A stretch of 13,031 nucleotides of DNA from an uncultured Sphingobacteriaceae bacterium (GCA_937875035.1 CALNCF010000448.1:1-13031); one strand, 5' to 3'. Shown: positions 1 to 7,068, numbered from the stretch's first letter. Notes: generated by a model from the sequence alone, not told the origin. Numbers and translations: made by a program.

Positions 1-9
1 GCTTTTATA

Positions 10-17
10 TAGATTTG
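10..17 (+). promoter_or_regulatory. Bacteroidota -7 promoter element upstream of the TerC-family gene
   Basis: The octamer TAGATTTG matches the Bacteroidota sigma-A -7 consensus TAnnTTTG at every fixed position. It ends 17 nt before the ATG at 35, so a transcript would have a leader of roughly a dozen bases. The matching -33 element would lie outside the window and cannot be checked. Confidence 0.5.
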
Positions 18-34
18 CTTCAAAATCATAAAAC

Positions 35-784
35 ATGGAATGGATCACAAACCCGGAGATCTGGGTAGGTTTATTAACACTGACGGTTCTGGAGATCGTT
101 CTCGGGATCGACAATATCGTATTTATCTCTATCCTGGCGGGTAAGCTGCCGGAAGGGCAGCAGAAGCGGGCACGCCGCCTGGGTTTGGGTCTTGCCCTGA
201 TTACCCGGGTGCTGCTGCTGTTCTCGCTGAACTGGGTGATGAGCCTGACGGCTACCCTGTTCACGCTGTTCTCGGCAGAGATCTCGGGTCGCGACCTGAT
301 CCTGCTTATCGGGGGATTATTCCTGATCTGGAAAAGTACCAAAGAGATCCACGAGAAGCTGGAAGGCGATGAGCATGATTCATCGGTGAAGGGTAACGCG
401 TCCTTTTCTTCCGTGATCGTGCAGATCCTCCTGCTGGATATCGTCTTCTCCCTCGACTCGGTGATCACCGCCGTGGGTATGGCGAACCAGCTGGGGGTGA
501 TGGTGGCAGCCGTTGTTATTGCGGTGGGCATTATGCTGTTCGCGGCAGAAGGCATCAGTCGTTTTGTCAACGAGCATCCAACGGTAAAGATGCTTGCATT
601 AAGCTTCCTTGTGCTGATCGGTGTTTCCCTGCTGGCAGAGGGTTTGGACCAGCATATCCCTAAAGGATATATTTATTTCTCTATGGCGTTCTCGGTATTG
701 GTAGAGATGCTGAACCTGCGGATGAAGAAGAGCAAACGCAAGCCGGTAGAGCTGCGGAATGTACCTAAGGAGGAAACGAAATAA
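35..784 (+). CDS. TerC/Alx-family integral membrane protein, probable metal-ion exporter
   Basis: A 249-residue multi-pass inner-membrane protein of the TerC family (PF03741). Hydrophobic segments lie at about 9-36, 50-80, 87-99, 123-147, 152-172, 184-201 and 212-227, and the C-terminus is basic (KKSKRK). The family's acidic intramembrane signatures are present: E20 with D26-N27 in the first segment (LEIVLGIDN), and D135 with D141 in the internal repeat (LLLDIVFSLDSV). Characterised relatives such as E. coli Alx and the B. subtilis TerC proteins are linked to Mn2+ efflux or metal loading of exported enzymes; the ion here is inferred, not shown. The length is that of the short form without CBS or CorC domains. 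The gene appears monocistronic, with its own -7 box upstream and a strong terminator downstream. The family name comes from tellurite resistance, but nothing here suggests a tellurite operon. Confidence 0.9.
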   Translation: MEWITNPEIWVGLLTLTVLEIVLGIDNIVFISILAGKLPEGQQKRARRLGLGLALITRVLLLFSLNWVMSLTATLFTLFSAEISGRDLILLIGGLFLIWKSTKEIHEKLEGDEHDSSVKGNASFSSVIVQILLLDIVFSLDSVITAVGMANQLGVMVAAVVIAVGIMLFAAEGISRFVNEHPTVKMLALSFLVLIGVSLLAEGLDQHIPKGYIYFSMAFSVLVEMLNLRMKKSKRKPVELRNVPKEETK

Positions 785-806
785 GGTCTTCGCTGTGTAA
801 CATAAA

Positions 807-841
807 AAAAGAGCCGGAACAGATCATGTTCCGGCTCTTTT
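807..841. terminator. Bidirectional intrinsic terminator between the TerC and azurin genes
   Basis: A perfect 15-bp stem (AAAAGAGCCGGAACA pairing with its complement at 827-841) encloses a 5-nt loop. The A-run on one side and T-run on the other give a U-tract on both strands. It therefore can end the plus-strand TerC transcript and the minus-strand azurin transcript, whose stop codon is 18 nt away. Confidence 0.92.
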
Positions 842-859
842 CATAAAGACTGATTTGTC

Positions 860-1384
860 TTATTCAACCATGAACACACCTTTCATGATCGTAAAATGAC
901 CAGGGTAGGTGCAGATAAATTCATACTCGCCTTTTTCCAGTGGAGCTGTAAATTCGAACGTGGTGGATTTGCCCGGACCGATCATATCGGAGCCTGCGAT
1001 TACATCAGGACTGTCGGGAGTGAAGTTCTTGGATAAGCCGGCCTGCATACCTGCAATACCCACGGTTTCGCCCGTACCCTTTTTAATGAACACGATGTTA
1101 TGCTGCATCGCTTCATCAACCGATTTGTTGTGAAGGGTAACCTTTACCTTTTGTCCCGCCGCAGCGTGTAGCTCGGTTACATCGAACTTCATTTCCGCCA
1201 TGGTATTACCCGTGGTGTTCACTTCGATCTCTTTTACCGGTAATGTAGACGGATCTGTCGTTGCCGATTCCTGTACGGTTGTTTCCGACTGTTTGCCGTT
1301 AGAAGTGTCTGTGTTTCCACCGCAGGCGCTGAGCAGCCATACACCTGCACCGATGGCTAAAGAGTAAATAACTGATTTTTTCAT
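860..1384 (-). CDS. Azurin-like blue-copper lipoprotein
   Basis: A 174-residue lipoprotein carrying an azurin/plastocyanin-type cupredoxin domain, expected to shuttle single electrons in the periplasm or at a membrane surface. I chose the ATG at 1384 because it starts a textbook lipoprotein signal: MKKS, a hydrophobic core, then lipobox L18-S-A-C21. The reading frame stays open 18 codons further upstream, but that part would precede the signal peptide. A Ser/Thr-rich linker (about 22-48) leads into the beta-barrel. All type 1 copper ligands are visible: H95 in MQHN, then C158, H163 and M167 with spacing identical to azurin (C-x4-H-x3-M, CTYPGHFTIM). The middle region (AGLSKNF, DVIAG) also follows azurin. 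The start lies 31 nt after the stop of the rlmI remnant on the same strand, with no obvious promoter between, so co-transcription is likely. The redox partner cannot be inferred from this locus. Confidence 0.92.
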   Translation of the reverse strand: MKKSVIYSLAIGAGVWLLSACGGNTDTSNGKQSETTVQESATTDPSTLPVKEIEVNTTGNTMAEMKFDVTELHAAAGQKVKVTLHNKSVDEAMQHNIVFIKKGTGETVGIAGMQAGLSKNFTPDSPDVIAGSDMIGPGKSTTFEFTAPLEKGEYEFICTYPGHFTIMKGVFMVE

Positions 1385-1415
1385 TGTATATATTGATTTA
1401 GATGAACTTATTCTG

Positions 1416-2414
1416 TTAAATAACCCGGCATAATACACCTTTCAGGTATTCTGATTCCGGGAAGGAAGCACGTATCGGGTGATCTTCCGGCTGGCCGAAG
1501 GTCTGGATGATCTGTACCTGTTTGCGGGCATCGGTGGCCGCCCAGGCTATGATCTGTTTAAAGTGATCTAAGGTGATGCTGCCCGAGCAGGAGAAGGTGG
1601 CTAAAAGATCGCCTGGCCTCATCAGCTTCATGGCCTGCATATTCAGATCCTTATAAGCACGTTGCGCGCGCTCTACGGCCTGCCTGGATGGAGAAAGCTT
1701 CGGAGGGTCGAGAATGATAACATCCCAGTGCTTCTGCTGCGCCTGTGCTTTCCGCAGGAAATCGAATACATCGGCCTCGATCAGCTGCTCCGGGTTTGCC
1801 TGAAGCTGATTGGCCTCATAATTCGCAGCCACCGTTTGTATGGCGGGCGCTGACGAATCGACACTGGTTACACCGGCTGCCCCGGCCTGCTGCGCGTATA
1901 AGCTGAACCCTCCCGAATAGCAGAAGCAATCGAGCACCTGCTTGTCTTTTACGTACCCGGCCACCAGCTTGCGGTTCTCCCGCTGGTCGAGAAAATACCC
2001 TGATTTTTGCCCGTCGCTGATATTCACCCGGAAGCGGATATTATTCTCCCTGATCTCCAGCTGTTCGGGTGGCATTTCTCCGTATAGCAAGCCGTTGCTC
2101 GCCGCCAGTCCTTCGAGCGAACGGCTGTTCGAATCGCTGCGTTCGTAAATGCCTTTGGGGTTCATATATTTTTGGAGGGAAGCGGTGATGATCTCCTTGC
2201 GCAGATCGGTACCCGAGGTCAGGAATTGCACCACGATATAATCGCCGTATTTATCTGCAATGAGACCGGGAAGGAGATCGGCTTCGCTATGGATGATGCG
2301 GTAGCTGTCGGTTTCGGGCCTGCCGGCAAAATGACTGCGGCGTGCTATCGCTTCGCGGATCTTTGTATCCCACCACTGCGCATCGACCGGTGTATCCTGG
2401 TCCCATTCCAGCAC
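1416..2414 (-). CDS. C-terminal fragment of the broken rlmI (methyltransferase domain)
   Basis: From the possible GTG start at 2414 this frame encodes 332 residues with every methyltransferase motif of the RlmI family. These are DGQKSGYFLDQRENR at 134-148, the SAM-binding motif I at 161-174 (LDCFCYSGGFSLYA), DPPKL at 236-240, and the cysteine motif FSCSGSI at 274-280. The frame is also open upstream as far as a TAG near 2466, but codons before 2417 are not family-like. GTG 2414 is just the first start-type codon after the break and has no recognisable ribosome binding site, so independent translation of a PUA-less enzyme is possible but doubtful. Confidence 0.65.
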   Translation of the reverse strand: MLEWDQDTPVDAQWWDTKIREAIARRSHFAGRPETDSYRIIHSEADLLPGLIADKYGDYIVVQFLTSGTDLRKEIITASLQKYMNPKGIYERSDSNSRSLEGLAASNGLLYGEMPPEQLEIRENNIRFRVNISDGQKSGYFLDQRENRKLVAGYVKDKQVLDCFCYSGGFSLYAQQAGAAGVTSVDSSAPAIQTVAANYEANQLQANPEQLIEADVFDFLRKAQAQQKHWDVIILDPPKLSPSRQAVERAQRAYKDLNMQAMKLMRPGDLLATFSCSGSITLDHFKQIIAWAATDARKQVQIIQTFGQPEDHPIRASFPESEYLKGVLCRVI

Positions 2415-2583
2415 ACGGGTTGTAAGAGCCGTACGCCAGGAAGTTTTGCTGGGAGTCCTGCAGCGCTATGATCTCTCCGTTCCCAGGCTTACCGTGCACC
2501 TGCTCAATTGCTCCGGAGAACACCCAGCAATGATGGTGCATCACTGGTTTTTCTTTGCCTTTTTTTAGTTGTATCCGTATCAT
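2287..2583 (-). CDS. N-terminal fragment of the broken rlmI (PUA domain)
   Basis: This 98-codon reading frame starts at ATG 2583. Only its first 56 or so residues resemble RlmI: the basic LKKGKEK stretch, W20-VFSGAI, and FLAYGSYNP at 48-56, which is the PUA-like RNA-binding domain. The remaining codons (from CAGMG onward) read the methyltransferase sequence in the wrong frame and have no family resemblance. If translated, it would give a small PUA-only protein without catalytic capacity. A -7 box ends only 11 nt upstream of the ATG. Confidence 0.6.
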   Translation of the reverse strand: MIRIQLKKGKEKPVMHHHCWVFSGAIEQVHGKPGNGEIIALQDSQQNFLAYGSYNPCAGMGPGYTGRCAVVGYKDPRSDSTPQSFCRQARNRQLPHHP

Positions 2584-2594
2584 TTTCTATTCTT

Positions 2595-2602
2595 CAAAAA
2601 TA
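2595..2602 (-). promoter_or_regulatory. -7 promoter element for rlmI
   Basis: Read on the minus strand the octamer is TATTTTTG, a full match to TAnnTTTG. It ends 11 nt before the rlmI ATG at 2583, implying a leader of only a few bases. No TTTG -33 element is visible at the usual spacing, so the call rests on one box. Confidence 0.35.
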
Positions 2603-2646
2603 CTTACTTTAGCACAATTACCGCTATTTTATACAGATAATTACCG

Positions 2647-3090
2647 ATGGATTTTTCGCACGAATATTTTATGAAAGAAGCGCTTAAAGAAGCGCAGAAA
2701 GCTTTTGAAGAAGAGGAGGTGCCCATTGGTGCAGTTATCGTTTGCCGCAACCGGATCATTGCCCGTGCGCATAACCTTACCGAACGCCTGACGGATGTAA
2801 CAGCCCATGCCGAAATGCAGGCGTTTACCTCGGCGATGAGCTACCTCGGGGCCAAGTACCTGCCCGAATGTACGCTGTATGTCACCATAGAGCCCTGTAT
2901 GATGTGCGCCGGGGCTTCTTACTGGTCGCAGATCGGGACCATTGTTTTTGGCGCTTATGACGAAAAAAGAGGGTATTCGCGTTTCAGCGATCGTGCCCTG
3001 CATCCTAAAACGGTGCTGGTGAGCGGTGTGATGGAAGATGCCTGTAAAGCGCTGATGCAGGAGTTCTTCCGGGCGCGCAGAGATTCATAG
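2647..3090 (+). CDS. tadA: tRNA-specific adenosine deaminase TadA
   Basis: A 147-residue zinc deaminase that converts the wobble adenosine of tRNA-Arg(ACG) to inosine in the cytoplasm. The cytidine/deoxycytidylate deaminase fold is marked by H54-A-E56 (zinc ligand and catalytic proton shuttle) and P83-C84-M-M-C87 (the other two zinc ligands). The N-terminal helix (EALKEAQKAF) followed by EEEEVPIGAVIV is typical of TadA. In TadA-type enzymes this segment shows ExPVGAVIV, which separates them from guanine deaminases. The length is normal. It is divergent from the rlmI remnant, with only 63 nt between the two start codons. The stop is followed by an 83-nt gap before sodA that contains a separate promoter, so the two plus-strand genes need not be co-transcribed. 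Confidence 0.93.
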   Translation: MDFSHEYFMKEALKEAQKAFEEEEVPIGAVIVCRNRIIARAHNLTERLTDVTAHAEMQAFTSAMSYLGAKYLPECTLYVTIEPCMMCAGASYWSQIGTIVFGAYDEKRGYSRFSDRALHPKTVLVSGVMEDACKALMQEFFRARRDS

Positions 3091-3123
3091 GTTTTATTAA
3101 GGTCTGGGAAAACTATATTTATC

Positions 3124-3131
3124 TATATTTG
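3124..3131 (+). promoter_or_regulatory. -7 promoter element for sodA (tandem copy)
   Basis: TATATTTG matches TAnnTTTG exactly and lies 42 nt before the sodA ATG. The preceding ten bases carry a near-copy, TATATTTA at 3114-3121, giving a tandem CTATATTT repeat with a 10-bp period. No clear TTTG -33 element is visible upstream. The leader between the box and the ATG is A/T-rich, without a Shine-Dalgarno sequence. Confidence 0.5.
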
Positions 3132-3173
3132 TCATTATTATAACAACATTTTTAATCTAAAAAAACAAATACT

Positions 3174-3779
3174 ATGGCATTTACTTTACCGGCATTACCA
3201 TATGCAGTTGATGCATTGGAGCCACACATCGATAAGATGACTATGGAAATTCATCATGGTAAACACCATGCTGCCTATGTTACTAACCTGAATACTGCTG
3301 TTGCGGGAACTGATATGGAGAAGATGTCCATTGAAGATATCTGCAAGAATATTTCCAAATATCCGATGGCTGTGAGAAACAACGGTGGCGGACATTTCAA
3401 CCACACGATGTTCTGGTCGATCATGTCGCCGAACGGCGGAGGTGAGCCTAAAGGTGAGCTGGCAGAGGCGATTAAATCTGCCTTTGGTTCTTTCGAAGAA
3501 TTCAAAACAAAATTCACCCAGGCGGGAGCTACACGTTTTGGCTCAGGCTGGGCCTGGCTGATCGTGGGTGCAGACAAGAAATTAGCGGTGACATCAACCC
3601 CTAACCAGGATAACCCTTTAATGGATATCGCGGAAGTAAAAGGTACTCCGATCCTGGGTATGGATGTGTGGGAGCACGCGTACTACCTGAAATACCAGAA
3701 CCGTCGTCCGGATTACATGAGCGCATTCTTCAATGTGGTGAACTGGGATGCGGTAGCAGAACGATTCAAGAAAGCATAA
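3174..3779 (+). CDS. sodA: Superoxide dismutase, Fe/Mn family, Mn-type signature
   Basis: A 201-residue cytosolic enzyme converting superoxide to hydrogen peroxide and oxygen. The N-terminal helical domain (LPALPYAVDALEPHID, MEIHHGKHH) holds metal ligands H27 and H77 (NHTMFW). The C-terminal alpha/beta domain supplies D164 and H168 (DVWEHAYYLKY). Metal preference can be guessed: the outer-sphere glutamine is on the C-terminal domain (Q145 in TPNQDNPLM), and the N-terminal position that carries Gln in Fe enzymes is a glycine (GGGHFNH). That is the Mn-type arrangement, although Bacteroidota enzymes are often able to use either metal. No signal peptide is present. The gene has its own -7 box and ends at a bidirectional terminator, so it is probably monocistronic. 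Confidence 0.95.
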   Translation: MAFTLPALPYAVDALEPHIDKMTMEIHHGKHHAAYVTNLNTAVAGTDMEKMSIEDICKNISKYPMAVRNNGGGHFNHTMFWSIMSPNGGGEPKGELAEAIKSAFGSFEEFKTKFTQAGATRFGSGWAWLIVGADKKLAVTSTPNQDNPLMDIAEVKGTPILGMDVWEHAYYLKYQNRRPDYMSAFFNVVNWDAVAERFKKA

Positions 3780-3799
3780 GCGTTTCACACGCCTGCGTA

Positions 3800-3829
3800 A
3801 AAAAGCCCCGGGTATACCTGGGGCTTTTT
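3800..3829. terminator. Bidirectional intrinsic terminator between sodA and glmS
   Basis: A 13-bp stem (3800-3812 with 3817-3829, one G-U pair) closes a TATA tetraloop. The core is GCCCC/GGGGC, flanked by A5 on the left and T5 on the right. A U-tract is produced on either strand, so it can serve both the plus-strand sodA and the minus-strand glmS operon. Confidence 0.9.
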
Positions 3830-3852
3830 CTTTGAATATGCTTTTTTATGTT

Positions 3853-5688
3853 TTACTCTACGGTTACCGATTTGGCCAGGTTACGCGGCTGATCCACGTT
3901 ACAGCCTCTCATGATGGCAATATGATAGGATAACAGCTGAAGTGGGATGGTAGCGAGTAACGGCACCAATGCTTCTTCAGTATCCGGGATCTCGATCACG
4001 TAATCCGCCATCTTGCATACTTCGGTATCACCCTTGGTCACAATGGCAATGATCACACCCTGGCGGGCTTTCACTTCCTGGATATTGCTGATGATCTTTT
4101 CGAGGATAGCGCCCTTGGTGGCAATTACTACCACAGGCATCTGCTCATCGATCAGCGCGATCGGACCGTGCTTCATTTCTGCCGCAGGGTATCCTTCCGC
4201 ATGGATGTATGAGATCTCTTTCAGCTTTAATGCGCCTTCCAGGGCTACCGGGAAATTATAGCCACGGCCAAGATACAGCGCGTTACGCGAATCCTTAAAG
4301 CGGTCGGCAATTACCTGGATCTGCTCATTCGACTGCAGGGCTAATTCTACTTTGCCCGGAATGGCTTCCAGCTCGGTCAGCAGCTCTACCAGCCGTGTTT
4401 TGCTTACCGTTCCTTTTTTCTGTGCCAGCGATAATGCCACCAGGCTTAAAATAGTTACCTGCGCGGTAAATGCCTTGGTCGAAGCCACACCGATCTCCGG
4501 TCCGGCATGGGTATAGGCGCCTGCATGCGATACTCTTGGAATAGAAGAGCCTACTACATTACAGATACCGAAAATTGTCGCTCCTTTGGATTTGGCAAGC
4601 TCGATGGCTGCCAGGGTATCGGCGGTTTCACCGGATTGGGAGATCGCGATCACGATATCCTTTTCGGTAATGATCGGGTTCCGGTAACGGAACTCCGACG
4701 CGTATTCCACTTCTACCGGGATGCGTGCAAAATCTTCAATTAAATATTCGGCCACCAGGCCTGCATGCCATGACGTACCGCATGCTACAATCAGGATGCG
4801 CTCGGCATTCTTGAATTTCTCTTCGTATTCATTCAGCCCGCTCAGGGAGATAAAGCCATCCTTCGCGATGATCCTTCCACGCATACTATCGTAGATGGAA
4901 CGGGGCTGCTCATAGATCTCTTTCAGCATGAAATGCTCGTAGCCACCTTTCTCGATCATCTCCAGCTTCATTTCCAGCTCCTGGATGTACGGGGTCTGCT
5001 CAATGTTTTCGATGGTCTTTACCACCAACTTGTCGCGGTGTACAATAGCCAGCTCGTTATCATTTAAGAAGATCACGTTCTTGGTGTATTCCACAATAGG
5101 TGTCGCATCGGAAGCGATGAAGAATTCACCTTCTCCCACACCGATCACCATCGGGCTGCCCTTACGGGCTGCGATCAGCTCGTCCGGGTTATCCTGCGAA
5201 AGGATCACGATCGCGTAAGCGCCGATCACTTCGTGCAGCGCCATGCGTACCGCTTCTTCCAGGGAAACGCCGGTCTTCTGCTGAATATCTTCTATCAGGT
5301 GAATAAGCACCTCGGTATCTGTATCACTATGGAACTCGTGCCCGCGTTTAATCAGCTCCTCTTTCAGGGGGCCGTAGTTCTCAATAATACCGTTGTGAAT
5401 AATGGATAGTCTCCCATTGTTCGATGTATGAGGGTGCGCGTTCTTGTCGTTCGGCGCCCCGTGTGTGGCCCACCGTGTGTGACCCATACCGGCTGTACCG
5501 TTGGTTGGCTTGCCGTCTATATAGTTAAGAAGGTCGCTTACTTTACCGGCTTTCTTATAAATGGTCATGGCGCCATTCATCAGCGCCACACCGGCACTGT
5601 CGTAACCCCTGTATTCAAGGCGTTGTAAGCCTTTTATAATGACCGGAAAGGCTTCTCTGAAGCCTATGTATCCTACAATTCCGCACAT
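3853..5688 (-). CDS. glmS: Glutamine--fructose-6-phosphate aminotransferase (isomerizing)
   Basis: A 611-residue cytosolic enzyme that makes glucosamine-6-phosphate from fructose-6-phosphate and glutamine, the entry to UDP-GlcNAc for peptidoglycan and LPS. The N-terminal class II glutamine amidotransferase domain begins at the nucleophile C2 (MCGIVGYIG). It shows RGYDSAG at 28-34, HTRWATHG at 70-77, HNGIIENY at 98-105 and SDTDTEVL at 121-128. Two SIS sugar-isomerase domains follow, with CGTSWHAG at 303-310, SQSGETADT at 350-358, the EMKHGP loop at 504-509, and the invariant tail DQPRNLAKSVTVE at 599-611. The required Cys2 and the full normal length fix the start. It is the last gene of a minus-strand operon, 62 nt after the DUF4270 lipoprotein gene. 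No glmS ribozyme is recognisable in that gap, which is too short for one. Confidence 0.97.
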   Translation of the reverse strand: MCGIVGYIGFREAFPVIIKGLQRLEYRGYDSAGVALMNGAMTIYKKAGKVSDLLNYIDGKPTNGTAGMGHTRWATHGAPNDKNAHPHTSNNGRLSIIHNGIIENYGPLKEELIKRGHEFHSDTDTEVLIHLIEDIQQKTGVSLEEAVRMALHEVIGAYAIVILSQDNPDELIAARKGSPMVIGVGEGEFFIASDATPIVEYTKNVIFLNDNELAIVHRDKLVVKTIENIEQTPYIQELEMKLEMIEKGGYEHFMLKEIYEQPRSIYDSMRGRIIAKDGFISLSGLNEYEEKFKNAERILIVACGTSWHAGLVAEYLIEDFARIPVEVEYASEFRYRNPIITEKDIVIAISQSGETADTLAAIELAKSKGATIFGICNVVGSSIPRVSHAGAYTHAGPEIGVASTKAFTAQVTILSLVALSLAQKKGTVSKTRLVELLTELEAIPGKVELALQSNEQIQVIADRFKDSRNALYLGRGYNFPVALEGALKLKEISYIHAEGYPAAEMKHGPIALIDEQMPVVVIATKGAILEKIISNIQEVKARQGVIIAIVTKGDTEVCKMADYVIEIPDTEEALVPLLATIPLQLLSYHIAIMRGCNVDQPRNLAKSVTVE

Positions 5689-5750
5689 AGTGATTTAATG
5701 GTTGTCGTGTTGTTAGAAAATAAAAATACAGAATTTGTGATATAAAAGAA

Positions 5751-7052
5751 TCAATAGAGCTTCGTATATCTAATATCAAGCTTCATCTGGTAAGAGGCAT
5801 TGCCCGCCCCGCCAACAATGCTGCGGTTCGCCAGGATCTGTTTGTTCCTGCCTTCCAGATAAATTGCTTTGACATCTAACACGCCGTTCATGAGGTCTTG
5901 TATCGTTCTGGTTAACTCGATTTTGTAGTGTTTGTTTGTGGCATCGTAATTTGCCTGCGAAATAATGAACTCGCTGCCGTCTGCATTCTCTCCTAAAAGG
6001 ATCAATGCCGGAATTACTGCTAAGGAAGCATCGCTTCCCCCTTCGATCTTAACGAACATTTCGGCTTTGTTTACCGAAACCAGCCCAGAATCCTGTAAGT
6101 GTTTCAGGTGTGGGAAGGCGATCTTGGCACGAAGCCCGGCTAAGGGCTGGATGTATAGCTGGTTTTGTCCAAGGGTACTGTCGGCCAACTGCTGGCTGAT
6201 CACGGTGCCGGTATAATCGTGCGCATAATGCATGATCCGGGCCGAACCACTATTAATATTGAACGCAAAGTTGCTCGTATCAGTAGCGGTCTTGTAGTAC
6301 AGCATAATGGCTGCCCTTCCGCTGTTGGTCAGGTCGAAAGCCATAATACCCCCATCGCCCGAAACCTTGGTAGTCACAATATGAAGTCCTTTCAGGTAAT
6401 CGAGGAAGAACACATTGCTTCTCAGCTCCTGTGAGCCAGATTTCGACAGGAGCTCCTGTCCGAATGCATCATTCAGCTTGATCCGCAATTGCGGAGCGAC
6501 CTTGGTGATCGTATCCGGAAGACCGGCACGGATATTCTGGATAATCAGGCTGTCTTTCGGCTTCGCTTTGTACGTAGCGCTGCCGATCATGGCCGGGTCG
6601 TAAGAGATCACCTTATTGGAGTAGTACACCGAATCGGCGCTTATCTTTTCGTTGATCCGGTATATATTGGTCTGAAAAGTACTGGATGTGTCTCCGTAAA
6701 AGCGTACTGTGGCATCAGATACATAACCCAGCACCAGCACCACCGAGTCGAGGCTCAGGGAAGTACCGAAGTTTACATCTTCTTTGGATAATAAGGCATG
6801 TGCCGTGATGGAAGAAGTGGTCCTTCCGAAAACCGGGTCAGAGAAATCACCCATCAGATACCGGCTGAGGTTAGAGGTAACCAGCGAATCGTCTTTAATA
6901 ATATGCGACAGGATGGATGTGGTATCGGTGAAGTTTCCGCCCAATCCGCTATTGTCTTGCAGCTCAAGCCCTAAATCATCCGGATTTTTGCAGGACTGAA
7001 AAATAAAAAGACTTATTAATATGATTAATAAGTCTAAGTTTTTGAATTTCAT
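5751..7052 (-). CDS. DUF4270 family lipoprotein
   Basis: A 433-residue lipoprotein of unknown function. The signal peptide (MKFKNLDLLI, hydrophobic core) ends in the lipobox F18-Q-S-C21, followed by KNPDDLGLEL. The CxxPDD-x-GLE start, the repeated Ser/Thr/Asp-rich beta-strand-like pattern and the C-terminal Y-x-M-K-L-D-I-R-Y-T end are what I recognise as DUF4270, a Bacteroidota-restricted family. Acidic residues soon after the lipidated cysteine recall Bacteroidota surface-export signals, so exposure on the outer membrane surface is possible but inferred. The gene begins 16 nt after the GT5-like gene and ends 62 nt before glmS, so the three are very likely one transcript. An unusual perfect inverted repeat lies in its signal-peptide codons (7009-7035). 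No enzymatic motif is visible, and a role in envelope or polysaccharide handling is only suggested by the neighbours. Confidence 0.82.
   Translation of the reverse strand: MKFKNLDLLIILISLFIFQSCKNPDDLGLELQDNSGLGGNFTDTTSILSHIIKDDSLVTSNLSRYLMGDFSDPVFGRTTSSITAHALLSKEDVNFGTSLSLDSVVLVLGYVSDATVRFYGDTSSTFQTNIYRINEKISADSVYYSNKVISYDPAMIGSATYKAKPKDSLIIQNIRAGLPDTITKVAPQLRIKLNDAFGQELLSKSGSQELRSNVFFLDYLKGLHIVTTKVSGDGGIMAFDLTNSGRAAIMLYYKTATDTSNFAFNINSGSARIMHYAHDYTGTVISQQLADSTLGQNQLYIQPLAGLRAKIAFPHLKHLQDSGLVSVNKAEMFVKIEGGSDASLAVIPALILLGENADGSEFIISQANYDATNKHYKIELTRTIQDLMNGVLDVKAIYLEGRNKQILANRSIVGGAGNASYQMKLDIRYTKLY
7009..7035 (-). repeat. Perfect inverted repeat (12-bp arms, 3-nt spacer) in the DUF4270 signal-peptide codons
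   Basis: AGACTTATTAAT at 7009-7020 is exactly complementary to ATTAATAAGTCT at 7024-7035, with ATG as the spacer. In the minus-strand mRNA this would be a hairpin starting 17 nt after the A of the start codon and covering roughly codons 6-15, which encode the hydrophobic core of the signal peptide. It has no U-tract, so it is not a normal terminator. It could be an RNA structure affecting translation, a protein-binding site, or a coincidence favoured by AT-rich Leu/Ile codons. Confidence 0.6.
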
Positions 7053-7068
7053 TTGTGTGATAAGCTCT

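Larger units (their letters stand above)
1416..2583 (-). pseudogene. rlmI: Frame-broken 23S rRNA (cytosine-C5) methyltransferase, RlmI family
   Basis: The two parts together make one RlmI-type SAM-dependent methyltransferase (COG1092: PUA domain, linker domain, Rossmann methyltransferase), whose E. coli member makes m5C1962 in 23S rRNA. The first part reads from ATG 2583 through a PUA-like segment (WVFSGAI, FLAYGSYNP). The second continues in another frame from about 2417 (RVLEWDQDTP) to the family C-terminus (YLKGVLCRVI). Homologues normally have about six residues resembling xSQIRV between YNP and RVLEW. Here TACAAC is followed by a single C and then CGTGTGCTG, so about 3n+2 bases appear to be missing near 2415-2420. 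Everything else looks intact, which suggests a recent mutation or a sequence/assembly error rather than old decay. It is divergent from tadA and upstream of the azurin gene. Confidence 0.8.

Noticed and set aside
380..577. Other open frames antisense to or within the named genes (for example antisense to TerC, glmS, panC and the SPOR gene)
   Set aside because: They lie entirely within well-supported genes, have no recognisable domains, and show the skewed composition of shadow frames.
1385..1438. Azurin gene starting at 1438 instead of 1384
   Set aside because: The extra 18 residues would precede a normal lipoprotein signal peptide and overlap the end of the rlmI frame.
2400..2470. Programmed ribosomal frameshift joining the two rlmI frames
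   Set aside because: There is no convincing slippery heptamer or downstream structure, and a frameshift would still leave out the residues normally found between YNP and RVLEW. A deletion explains the data better.
5689..5750. Possible glmS ribozyme or leader riboswitch upstream of glmS
   Set aside because: The gap is only 62 nt, AT-rich and without the ribozyme's core or pairing pattern; the known ribozyme is longer and typical of Firmicutes.
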